From positions 1-10,993 of the forward strand of contig CAJMQA010000095.1 of NCBI GenBank assembly GCA_905215395.1: DNA of 10,993 nt, in the 5' to 3' direction. A program made the position numbers and the translations under genes. Source of the DNA: an uncultured bacterium. GTDB taxonomy: Bacteria > Bacteroidota > Bacteroidia > Bacteroidales > Marinifilaceae. The first letter of the stretch is position 1. Each line of letters begins with the position of its first letter. Below, one piece after another: positions 1-6,227 of the stretch. The notes below the pieces were generated by a model. That model did no database searches. It was not told where the DNA came from and was given only the letters and a program-made list of their open reading frames with translations.

Positions 1-521
1 ATGGCAGCAACATCACTGGGTACCCGGAGTTTAAAGTTTCCGTTTATGTCGGTACTTACTCCTATTGTAGTGCCTTTGACAATAACGGAGGCTCCGATCA
101 GGGGTTCTTTATTTTTGTCCGTAACCTGTCCGCTGATTTCAATGAATGTTTTTTGTTGGTTCTGTGGCTGCTGGGTACGGATGACGATTGTTGTGCCTGT
201 GATGGCATAGTCGAGCCCGCTTCCTTTCAAGGCTTGGGTAAGAATTTCGGGCACAGTCTTGTTGTCTGCATCCAGACTGATCCCCTTTATACTTTGTGCA
301 GTCTTGGAATTGTAAAATAATTGATAGCCGCTTTTTTTCTGAATTTCTTTTAATACTTGTTCGAGATTGGCATCTTTAACGTGAATGCTCGTGTTTTGTG
401 CCATGAGGTTCAGACTGTAGACAGAAATCAACAGCACCAGGCAGATTCCGGTCCAGATAGGTTTTGAAAATACCGTCCGTTTTTTTTCCTTTTTATTAAA
501 GGGAGGATAGTTTTTTTTCAT
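1..521 (-). CDS. SusC/RagA-like TonB-dependent receptor with STN domain (N-terminal part, cut by window edge)
   Basis: The first 173 residues of an outer-membrane TonB-dependent transporter/transducer, running off the left edge; the family is usually about 1,000-1,200 residues. A lysine-rich N-terminus and a hydrophobic segment at residues 22-39 end in LMA-QN, a plausible signal peptidase site near 41. Residues about 46-115 (SIHVKDANLEQVLKEI, then the KSGYQLFYNS stretch) match the STN (secretin/TonB short N-terminal) domain, which in FecA-like transducers contacts a FecR-type anti-sigma factor. From about residue 127 (ISGQVTDKNKEPLIGASVIV) begins the carboxypeptidase-regulatory-like beta-sandwich typical of Bacteroidetes SusC proteins. 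The plug and barrel lie outside the window. It sits 68 bp after fecR, the usual order for a sigma/anti-sigma/receptor unit. Substrate unknown: a glycan, peptide or iron complex are all possible. The start is the ATG at 519-521; it has no clear Shine-Dalgarno, and the leader is very A/T-rich. Confidence 0.93.
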   Translation of the reverse strand, partial: MKKNYPPFNKKEKKRTVFSKPIWTGICLVLLISVYSLNLMAQNTSIHVKDANLEQVLKEIQKKSGYQLFYNSKTAQSIKGISLDADNKTVPEILTQALKGSGLDYAITGTTIVIRTQQPQNQQKTFIEISGQVTDKNKEPLIGASVIVKGTTIGVSTDINGNFKLRVPSDVAA

Positions 522-554
522 AAATTTGGTTTGATTTAATTATTATTGAATTTT

Positions 555-587
555 GTGTGTAGAAGTGTTGCAAGCGCTTCTGCACAC
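555..587 (+). other. Intergenic hairpin between fecR and susC
   Basis: GTGTG (555-559) pairs with CACAC (583-587), and AGAAGTG (561-567) pairs with CGCTTCT (575-581) around a 7-nt loop. In plus-strand RNA the two imperfect positions are G-U wobbles, giving a continuous stem of about 13 bp followed by a T-rich tract (TTTTATTTT). In minus-strand RNA, the sense of the flanking genes, the same positions become C/A mismatches and no T-tract follows. As drawn it therefore resembles a terminator for antisense (plus) transcription. It could also be a weaker processing or stability hairpin just after the fecR stop codon. Function not established. Confidence 0.45.
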
Positions 588-589
588 TT

Positions 590-1771
590 TTATTTTAAAG
601 GTATAATTTCTATTTCGCGTTCATTTTTAATTTTAAAATCTATTTCATTCGTCAGTTTTAATATATTCAATGTATTTTCTAAGCTTTCATCCCTTTTTAT
701 TGTTCCGGAATATTGCTGATGGGGTGTCAGACCGGTACGTATTTTAAAATCGACATTATACCAGCGTCCCAGTTTTTTGGTGATGGAAGAGAGATTTTCA
801 TCTCTGAACAGAAAAAGACCATTTTTCCATGCAGTGATACTTTCCAGATCTGCATCTGAAACGGAGTAATAGCCGTTTTCAACATTATACTCCAGTTGTT
901 TACCGGGTTGTAGCTTTGATAATAATTTTTGTCCGGAGAGGATGTTGACTCCTCCGTGAACAAGTGCTATCTGATGTTCTTTTTCCTCCGGATAGACTGA
1001 AATATTAAATGCAGTGCCAGTAACAACGACATCGAATTTGTCTGAATGTACCCGGAAGGGTCTGGATTTATCCGTAGCTACTTCAAAATAGGCTTCTCCG
1101 GTAAGACTGACTTCCCTTTCCGGACCGGAAAATACAACCGGGTATGATAACTCAGAACCTGCATTCAGCCATACTTTTGTGCCGTCGGATAATTGCAACT
1201 GATATTCTCCTCCGATCGGGGTAATCAGACGATGGCGTGGAATGGTCTGACCGGAAACCGGGCTATTGCGGTAAGACAGTTGCGCATCTTTTAAATCCGC
1301 TACGATATTTCCGTTACTGGTAATGGGTTCTTTTTCCTGACCCAATTCAACGGTTTGATTGTTTTCTAAAACAAGAATGGCTTTGGAGCTTCCGGGTAAT
1401 ATTGTGTTTTGAGCTACAACGGGGGAAACCGGTTGGTCTGAAGGTTGCTGAGCGGAAAAATTCCAGATCAGAAAACCTGTCAGCAGACAAGCTGCTGCCG
1501 GTATTCCGTAACTCAGATATCTGAATATCGTTTTTCTTTGTCTTTTTTGCCGGAACAGAGAAAATTCCGTTTCTCCATGTATCGATTTGTGGAATTCATG
1601 TCGTTCATTGACAAAATCTGTCCGGGTGATTTCTTCAAAAAGTTTCCGGTGCTGTTCATCTTGCTCCAACCATGCCTCTATCTCTGAAGCTTCATTTGCT
1701 TCGGGTTGGTTGGTCAGATGACGTCCCAGTGCTTCACCTGTCTGAATGTGTTTTTTTATGTCCTGATCCAT
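590..1771 (-). CDS. FecR family anti-sigma factor (with DUF4974-type C-terminus)
   Basis: A 393-residue inner-membrane anti-sigma regulator. Residues 1-80 are a charged cytoplasmic part expected to bind the sigma factor. One transmembrane segment lies at about 84-104 (YLSYGIPAAACLLTGFLIWN). The periplasmic FecR domain is at about 180-275, with the family signature LSDGTKVWLNAGSELSYP followed by VSLTGEAYFEV and VVTGTAFNISVY. The C-terminal 75 residues (from about 317, ending in a FKIKNEREIEI strand) resemble the DUF4974 domain common at the end of Bacteroidetes FecR proteins. Length is normal for the family. It lies 69 bp after the ECF sigma gene and 68 bp before the STN-containing SusC gene, so it very probably relays the receptor signal to that sigma factor. 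No internal frame disruption is visible. Confidence 0.95.
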   Translation of the reverse strand: MDQDIKKHIQTGEALGRHLTNQPEANEASEIEAWLEQDEQHRKLFEEITRTDFVNERHEFHKSIHGETEFSLFRQKRQRKTIFRYLSYGIPAAACLLTGFLIWNFSAQQPSDQPVSPVVAQNTILPGSSKAILVLENNQTVELGQEKEPITSNGNIVADLKDAQLSYRNSPVSGQTIPRHRLITPIGGEYQLQLSDGTKVWLNAGSELSYPVVFSGPEREVSLTGEAYFEVATDKSRPFRVHSDKFDVVVTGTAFNISVYPEEKEHQIALVHGGVNILSGQKLLSKLQPGKQLEYNVENGYYSVSDADLESITAWKNGLFLFRDENLSSITKKLGRWYNVDFKIRTGLTPHQQYSGTIKRDESLENTLNILKLTNEIDFKIKNEREIEIIPLK

Positions 1772-1840
1772 GATTATTTTGCTGCTTGTATATAGGAAAC
1801 AGTTTCATCAGGATTTGGAATGACAGTAAAATAAAAAAAA

Positions 1841-2401
1841 TTAAGAAAAAATAGACAAAAGCAGTAAAGAGCGGAGATTGAACAGTTGTTTTCTGAGTAC
1901 AGCATAGCTTCTGGCCTTATGGGTTTTCACCGTGTTTACAGAGATAGAGAGTTGTACAGCAATTTCTTCGTTTGATTTTCCATCCATTGCCAGTTGCAGT
2001 ACTTTCTGTCCGGTTTCAGATAATTTTTCAATTTCCCGGTGAATGATGAAGGCAGTTTCTTCCCGGATAATATTATTCAGGAAATATTCCTGGCTTTCCA
2101 GCTGTTCTTTTTCCTGATGGTTGATGTATTTATCATGTGTTTTCCGGTGGGCAACCAGGTTGAGACAGCGGTTGCGAATACTCCGGTAGAAAAAAACTTT
2201 AATTTGGACCAGTTCATTGAAAGTGGATCGTCTCTTCAGATAATCCATGAAAATATCCTGTACAATATCCCGGGCGATTTCTTTATCCGGGATAAATTTT
2301 AGGGCAAAAGCCAGAAATAAAGAAATATAAGCTTTATAAAAGGCAGCGAAAGTCTGTTCATCTCCCGCTTTCAGTTTTTCCGGTGAAATGATCGCTTCCA
2401 T
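1841..2401 (-). CDS. ECF RNA polymerase sigma factor (Bacteroidetes sigma-70 family)
   Basis: A 186-residue extracytoplasmic-function sigma factor. Sigma region 2 covers about residues 20-88: FAAFYKAYISLFLAFALKFI, then the acidic helix around residues 45-55 (DIVQDIFMDYL) and FFYRSIRNRCLN. Sigma region 4 covers about 123-171, with the helix-turn-helix at 141-167 (GKSNEEIAVQLSISVNTVKT). There is no region 1.1 or 3, as expected for ECF sigmas. It is predicted to be held inactive by the FecR protein encoded 69 bp downstream and to direct transcription of the adjacent susC and/or its own operon. Its ATG is only 7 bp beyond the TGA of the upstream transporter gene, with no room for a separate promoter in that gap, so it is probably transcribed from the transporter promoter or from within that gene. 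The C-terminus is unusually leucine/serine-rich (SLLLLSIFS). Confidence 0.95.
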   Translation of the reverse strand: MEAIISPEKLKAGDEQTFAAFYKAYISLFLAFALKFIPDKEIARDIVQDIFMDYLKRRSTFNELVQIKVFFYRSIRNRCLNLVAHRKTHDKYINHQEKEQLESQEYFLNNIIREETAFIIHREIEKLSETGQKVLQLAMDGKSNEEIAVQLSISVNTVKTHKARSYAVLRKQLFNLRSLLLLSIFS

Positions 2402-2408
2402 ATGCGGT

Positions 2409-4805
2409 TCAGTTATGGGGATGTTTTACTTCTCCTTCTATTTCCAGTTTGTCAGAGTCGATATCTTCTTCTTCATCATAAATTTGCAGCAAAGGTTCCC
2501 TGAATGTCTTGTTGGTTATACTGTGTTCCATAGTCAACAATAGAGACGGCAAAAGTATCAGGTTTGCCAGCATGGCTCCGAACAGAGTGATTGAAGTCAG
2601 TAAGCCCAGCGCAAATGTTCCTCCGAAACTGGAAAGACAGAAAATCCCGAATCCAAACAGCAGGATGATCGAGGTATAGATCATGCTCTGGCCTGTTTCT
2701 TTTAAAGCCAGGACGACAGAAGATCGGATGCTCCAGTTAGTAGCCTGCAACTCCTGCCTGTATTTGGCCAGGTAATGAATGGTGTTATCAACTGATATTC
2801 CGAAGGCAACACTGAATACCAGTATGGTCGAGGCCTTGATGGGTATTCCGACATAGCCCATGATGGCTGCGGTGATGATCTGCGGGATGACGTTGGGAAC
2901 GAGGGCTATCAGTACCATACGTTTGCTCTTGAACATCCAGGCCATAAATCCGGCAATCAGAAGAACTGCCAAAGCCAGGGATGAAAACAGATTGGAGATC
3001 AGATATTGATTTCCTTTGAAGAAAATCACACTGGAACCAGTCACTTTTATTTGATCATCCGGGAATATCTCTTCAATTTTTTTGTAGAGGGAATCTTCTT
3101 TGGCTTCCATCTTTTTGGTACCGATGTCTTTTATACGGAAACTGAGCCGTACTTCCTGCATGTTTGAATCGACGAACGATTTGGCCATCTCATTCATGCC
3201 TCCGGTAGATTCCATAACATACTTCATGATGAAGTTTTTGGTCATGTTGCTGGGTAACTTGTAATAAGAAGCTTTTCCGTTGTAATAGGCCTGATTGGCA
3301 AATTTTGCAGCTTCGACAACCGATAAAGCTTTGGAAAGATCTCCGTCGGCTGATAGTTCCCTGTTCAGAAGATCCAGTTTTTCCAGATTCGATAATTTAA
3401 AAACCTGATTGGGTTTCCCGAAATCAATAGTGACTTCCAGGGGCATTAAACCATCAAAATTTTCTTCAAAAAAAGCCAGGTCTTGCCGGATAGGATCTGT
3501 TTCTTTCAAGTCATCGACCATATAGCCTGTGGTTTTCATCCGGGTTATGCCATAAATACCCGCAATGACTAAAACAGCTGTAATATAATATACCGTATGC
3601 CTCCGGTTTATGACCAGATAAATCAGTTTGTCGAGAAGATGATTGATAAAAGGATTATAGAGATGTTTGGTTTGTTTGGCATCGGGAACCGGCAAATAAC
3701 TGAAAACAGTTGGGATGAGAATCAGACAGATCAGGAAAACTGTTGTGATGCTGAGAAATGCAATCAGACCGAATTCCACCAGAATCTGACTGGAAGTAAT
3801 GATGAAGGTTGCAAAGCCTGCAGCTGTTGTCAGGTTGGACAAGAGGGAGGCATTCCCGACTTTTTGTACCATGCGTTGCAGGGCCTTGATCTTATTGCCG
3901 TGTTTGACGTATTCGGCATGGTATTTATTCACCATATAAACACAGTTGGGGATACCTATGACAATCAGCAAAGGGGGCAGCATGGCAGTTAAAAGGGTGA
4001 TTTTGGTCTCCAGTAAGGCCATAAATCCCATGGACCAGATTACACTGATTCCGATAATGGCAACGCAAAAACCGACAATCCGGAAAGAACGGAAAAACAG
4101 ATATAGAATAATAGCCGTGATCAGAAGGGATAAGGCAATAAACATGTACATTTCCCCCTTGATGTTTTCGGCATTGATGACCCGGATGTAGGGCATTCCG
4201 GAATAATGCATTTTCAGATTGTATTTCCCTGTAAAGTCCTCTGTGATTTTCAATACGTCCTGAACCAATTGTACCCGGGCCGGGGAATTCATGACTTCAG
4301 CAGAGACTGTAATCATCATGGTATAGATGTTCTTGGCCTTATTGATCAGCATTCCATCGTAAAAGGGTAGATTTTCTGCAATATAAGCCAGACTGTCGAG
4401 TTCTTCTTTGGTCTTGATTTTTTTCGGGAAGATGGGTAATACCTCAAATTTTTTCAAGTCCGTGTTTTTGTGGAGGTTGAAAGTATGGGTGATAGACATC
4501 AGGGCATTCACCCCTTTCAGGGCTTTGATATCGTCACCCATTTTAAGCCAGTCGTTGATTTTATCCAATTCATAAAAATTAGAATCCTGAATGGCGAAGA
4601 CCATAACATTCCCTTCCTGTCCAAAGGTTTCTCTGAACCGGCTGTAATCGAGGTAGGCACTATCGGTTTTGGGAAGTAAATCAGCATTTTCGTAGGACAT
4701 CTGGATATTCCTCATCTGAAATCCCATGAAAATAGTACATAATAAAACTCCGACAATAAATGCAATCCGGTTACGAAGAATGATCCCTGCAATCTTAGTC
4801 CACAT
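2409..4805 (-). CDS. MMPL/RND superfamily membrane transporter
   Basis: A 798-residue inner-membrane transporter of the MMPL/hopanoid-type RND branch, shorter than HAE-RND pumps (about 1,030 residues). Two halves each have one leading membrane helix, a large extracytoplasmic loop and five further helices. Likely helices: 11-28, 218-238, 243-262, 268-292, 322-338, 341-370; then 404-421, 602-625, 630-650, 660-682, 706-725, 730-758. The loops (about 30-215 and 425-600) are the porter-like domains. The second half carries the RND proton-relay motif GISVDNTIHYLAKY, with Asp at 673; the equivalent place in the first half (GIPNCVYMVNKY) lacks the Asp. The protein ends in a soluble acidic tail (residues about 775-797). 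No membrane-fusion or TolC-like partner gene is nearby, and substrate is unknown; related proteins move lipids or hydrophobic compounds. It overlaps no neighbour and runs straight into the sigma gene (7 bp gap). Confidence 0.9.
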   Translation of the reverse strand: MWTKIAGIILRNRIAFIVGVLLCTIFMGFQMRNIQMSYENADLLPKTDSAYLDYSRFRETFGQEGNVMVFAIQDSNFYELDKINDWLKMGDDIKALKGVNALMSITHTFNLHKNTDLKKFEVLPIFPKKIKTKEELDSLAYIAENLPFYDGMLINKAKNIYTMMITVSAEVMNSPARVQLVQDVLKITEDFTGKYNLKMHYSGMPYIRVINAENIKGEMYMFIALSLLITAIILYLFFRSFRIVGFCVAIIGISVIWSMGFMALLETKITLLTAMLPPLLIVIGIPNCVYMVNKYHAEYVKHGNKIKALQRMVQKVGNASLLSNLTTAAGFATFIITSSQILVEFGLIAFLSITTVFLICLILIPTVFSYLPVPDAKQTKHLYNPFINHLLDKLIYLVINRRHTVYYITAVLVIAGIYGITRMKTTGYMVDDLKETDPIRQDLAFFEENFDGLMPLEVTIDFGKPNQVFKLSNLEKLDLLNRELSADGDLSKALSVVEAAKFANQAYYNGKASYYKLPSNMTKNFIMKYVMESTGGMNEMAKSFVDSNMQEVRLSFRIKDIGTKKMEAKEDSLYKKIEEIFPDDQIKVTGSSVIFFKGNQYLISNLFSSLALAVLLIAGFMAWMFKSKRMVLIALVPNVIPQIITAAIMGYVGIPIKASTILVFSVAFGISVDNTIHYLAKYRQELQATNWSIRSSVVLALKETGQSMIYTSIILLFGFGIFCLSSFGGTFALGLLTSITLFGAMLANLILLPSLLLTMEHSITNKTFREPLLQIYDEEEDIDSDKLEIEGEVKHPHN

Positions 4806-4838
4806 ATTTTTGCTTCAAAATGAAATCGATTAATTTGC

Positions 4839-4846
4839 CAAATTTA
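4839..4846 (-). promoter_or_regulatory. Possible -7 element for the transporter-sigma unit
   Basis: Read on the minus strand this is TAAATTTG, a full match to the Bacteroidetes -7 consensus TAnnTTTG. It lies 33 bp upstream of the transporter start codon, in the 52-bp gap after the pyrophosphohydrolase gene. No TTTG box is present about 20 bp further upstream, so the match is half of a promoter only. In DNA this A/T-rich such a match can arise by chance. Confidence 0.35.
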
Positions 4847-4857
4847 ACAAGAATATA

Positions 4858-5187
4858 TTAATGCCCCTGTATTTTAGGATTGTTTTTGTGCCTTTTTATA
4901 TCTCTTATCGTTTTTTTTGAAAAATTGTCCTCCATGGCTTTTGTCATATCTATTCCTGTTTGGTTGGCCAGGCAAATCAATACCCATAAAACATCAGCCA
5001 TCTCATCGGCCAGGTTATCTTTTTCGCCTTCCTTAAAAGATTGTTCTCCATATTTCCGTGCTATGACCCTGGCCAGTTCTCCCACTTCTTCTGTGAGAAT
5101 GGCCATATTGGTCAGTTCACTGAAATACCTGACTCCATATTCTTTGATCCATTGATCTACCTTTTCCTGAAGCTCTTTAATCTCCAT
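4858..5187 (-). CDS. MazG-like nucleotide pyrophosphohydrolase
   Basis: A 109-residue all-alpha nucleotide pyrophosphohydrolase of the MazG/dUTPase-like superfamily, predicted to hydrolyse (d)NTPs to monophosphate and pyrophosphate, probably to clear non-canonical nucleotides. The metal-binding motifs are visible: EEVGE at residues 33-37 and DEMADVLW at 61-68, the EExxE...ExxD pattern. Length fits the single-domain family. The start chosen is the ATG at 5185-5187 (MEIKELQEKVDQW). An upstream in-frame ATG at 5220 would add 11 residues and overlap dtd by 23 bp, whereas the chosen start leaves a 10-bp gap and matches where the family usually begins. Short spacing to dtd suggests one operon of two housekeeping sanitation enzymes. 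Exact substrate cannot be told from sequence. Confidence 0.9.
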   Translation of the reverse strand: MEIKELQEKVDQWIKEYGVRYFSELTNMAILTEEVGELARVIARKYGEQSFKEGEKDNLADEMADVLWVLICLANQTGIDMTKAMEDNFSKKTIRDIKRHKNNPKIQGH

Positions 5188-5197
5188 AATTATATTT

Positions 5198-5650
5198 TTA
5201 TAGTCGGTTCTTAGAATCAATGAGGATAGTTACAGGTCCGTTGTTGATCAGCTCAACTTTCATATCGGCTCCGAAAACTCCGGTTTTGATCTCTTTTTGT
5301 AATTCGGTGCCCAATGTCCGGACAAATTTTTCATAAAGCGGTACGGATATTTCCGGTTTGGCGGCATCAATATAAGAGGGACGGTTCCCTTTTTTGGTAC
5401 GAGCCATCAGTGTAAACTGACTGACAGCCAGAATTTCCTCTCCGTTTTCTTTGATACAACGGTTCATCACCCCGTTTTCATCGTCAAATATCCGGAGATT
5501 ACATATTTTGCCGGCCAGCCACTCTATATCTTCTTCGGAATCGTCGGCCTGTATTCCGACTAAAATCATCATTCCTTCATTTATGGCTGAGTGCAGTTTC
5601 CCGTCAATACTGACACTTGCCTGCAGTACTCTTTGTATAACAACTTTCAT
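5198..5650 (-). CDS. dtd: D-aminoacyl-tRNA deacylase (DTD1)
   Basis: A 150-residue cytoplasmic homodimeric enzyme that hydrolyses D-aminoacyl-tRNAs (classically D-Tyr-tRNA) and so enforces protein homochirality. Key motifs are intact: SQFT at residues 77-80, the same numbering as the E. coli enzyme, and the Gly-cisPro motif NGPVTIL at 137-143. The N-terminus MKVVIQRVLQASVSIDG and the NRPSY segment at 89-93 are typical. Length is standard for the family. It is the first gene of the minus-strand group, 10 bp ahead of the MazG-like gene, and diverges from the tRNA-Arg gene. A -7-like element lies 23-30 bp upstream of its ATG. Confidence 0.97.
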   Translation of the reverse strand: MKVVIQRVLQASVSIDGKLHSAINEGMMILVGIQADDSEEDIEWLAGKICNLRIFDDENGVMNRCIKENGEEILAVSQFTLMARTKKGNRPSYIDAAKPEISVPLYEKFVRTLGTELQKEIKTGVFGADMKVELINNGPVTILIDSKNRL

Positions 5651-5672
5651 GATGTTTTGTGATTTGGATTGG

Positions 5673-5680
5673 CAAAGGTA
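5673..5680 (-). promoter_or_regulatory. Likely -7 element of the dtd promoter
   Basis: On the minus strand this reads TACCTTTG, a full TAnnTTTG match, 22 bp upstream of the dtd start codon; transcription would start near 5667 with a short leader. No good TTTG -33 box sits at the usual 19-21 bp distance (the nearest CAAA on the plus strand, 5694-5697, is only 13 bp away), so it is supported by the -7 half alone. Confidence 0.45.
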
Positions 5681-5754
5681 AAAATAAATTTGTCAAATGC
5701 CGATTGATATTTCATTGTGTTTCTCCGGAGGTATGGATCAATATTTCCGGTCTG

Positions 5755-5786
5755 TTTGAATTTTTCAATTAATTTTGTTACTTTTG
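5755..5786 (+). promoter_or_regulatory. Consensus Bacteroidetes promoter for tRNA-Arg
   Basis: A -33 box TTTG (5755-5758), a 20-bp spacer and a -7 box TACTTTTG (5779-5786) match the Bacteroidetes primary-sigma consensus TTTG-N19-21-TAnnTTTG exactly. The expected start, a few bases after 5786, falls just before the mature tRNA 5' end at 5797. Confidence 0.8.
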
Positions 5787-5796
5787 CGACGCAGTT

Positions 5797-5868
5797 GGCT
5801 GAGTAGTTCAATGGATAGAACGGAAGTTTCCTAAACTTTAGATTCGGGTTCGATTCCCGGCTCGGCTA
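5797..5868 (+). tRNA. tRNA-Arg (anticodon CCT)
   Basis: A full cloverleaf can be drawn by hand. The acceptor stem GGCTGAG pairs with CTCGGCT (two G-U pairs). The D stem is GTTC/GAAC with an AATGGATA loop. The anticodon stem GAAGT/ACTTT encloses the loop TTCCTAA, giving anticodon CCT at 5830-5832, which reads AGG (Arg). A 4-nt variable region is followed by the T arm TCGGG-TTCGATT-CCCGG. The discriminator base is A at 5868. The next bases are CAG, so CCA is not encoded and must be added after transcription. It is flanked by its own promoter and terminator, so it is a single-gene unit. Confidence 0.96.
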
Positions 5869-5873
5869 CAGGT

Positions 5874-5906
5874 GGGACAAAGGAGAATATACTTTGTCCC
5901 GTTTTT
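5874..5906 (+). terminator. Intrinsic terminator of tRNA-Arg
   Basis: A perfect 9-bp stem GGGACAAAG (5874-5882) / CTTTGTCCC (5892-5900) with a 9-nt loop is followed by GTTTTTG. It lies 5 bp after the tRNA. Confidence 0.9.
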
Positions 5907-5915
5907 GTATTTTTT

Positions 5916-6065
5916 GCGAGGGCTTTCAGCGCTCCGGACTATCTCCGCAATCGTTATGATATCCGTTTGGAGATGCCTATTGTGAAACCGGCCGGTGATT
6001 GTTTGTACAAGCGGCAAAATTCGGTGGTTCTTTTTGGGAATGTCATAGATAGGAAAAATCGTTAA
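5916..6065 (+). pseudogene. Orphan C-terminal coding remnant, family not recognised
   Basis: One frame here reads for 49 codons to a TAA at 6063-6065 with protein-like composition. It includes SAPDYLRNRYDIRLEMPIVK, then PAGDCLYKRQNSVVLFGNVI and DRKNR before the stop. Codon choice (CCG, CTC, CGC, CGT, GCC) and base composition are clearly richer in G/C than the flanking intergenic DNA and resemble the truncated gene at 6587. There is no start codon at its head: the frame runs back into the T-tract of the tRNA terminator. It therefore looks like the 3' end of a gene whose front has been lost, perhaps by recombination next to the tRNA. I do not recognise the family. It may simply be a chance open frame, but the residue makeup argues against that. 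Confidence 0.5.
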
Positions 6066-6140
6066 AAAACAGTTGGTTGGTTTAATAGAAAGCATGGAAT
6101 CCTGCTGTTCGGTTTTATATATTCTATATAAAAATATATA

Positions 6141-6172
6141 TTTGGTACAAAAATTTCAAATAATTATATTTG
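6141..6172 (+). promoter_or_regulatory. Consensus Bacteroidetes promoter without an evident gene
   Basis: TTTG (6141-6144), a 20-bp spacer and TATATTTG (6165-6172) match the Bacteroidetes primary-sigma promoter exactly, at the same spacing as the tRNA-Arg promoter. Transcription would start near 6178 and run rightwards into the left arm of the 17-bp inverted repeat. The next recognisable start codon of a plausible gene is at 6587, about 410 bp away. The product may be a long leader for that gene, a small RNA, or a 39-residue membrane peptide from GTG 6208. Confidence 0.5.
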
Positions 6173-6227
6173 TAGCCGAGATAGAAGAAATAAATCTAAA
6201 AAAAATAGTGAGTTTCGCTTTAAAATT

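Noticed and set aside
1445..2302. Plus-strand frames opposite fecR and the sigma gene
   Set aside because: Both are antisense to clearly coding genes, lack family features and have composition explained by the opposite strand.
5188..5220. Upstream in-frame start for the MazG-like gene
   Set aside because: It would overlap dtd by 23 bp and add 11 residues not expected for the family; the ATG at 5187 fits better.
5797..5868. tRNA-Arg as an attachment site of an integrated element
   Set aside because: No repeat of the tRNA 3' end was found elsewhere in the window and no integrase gene is present. The neighbouring remnant is suggestive but not enough to call an att site.
5838..6095. 85-codon minus-strand frame ending in SRAGNRTRI
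   Set aside because: Its C-terminus is the well-known false translation of a tRNA gene read on the opposite strand, and it crosses the tRNA terminator and the plus-strand remnant.
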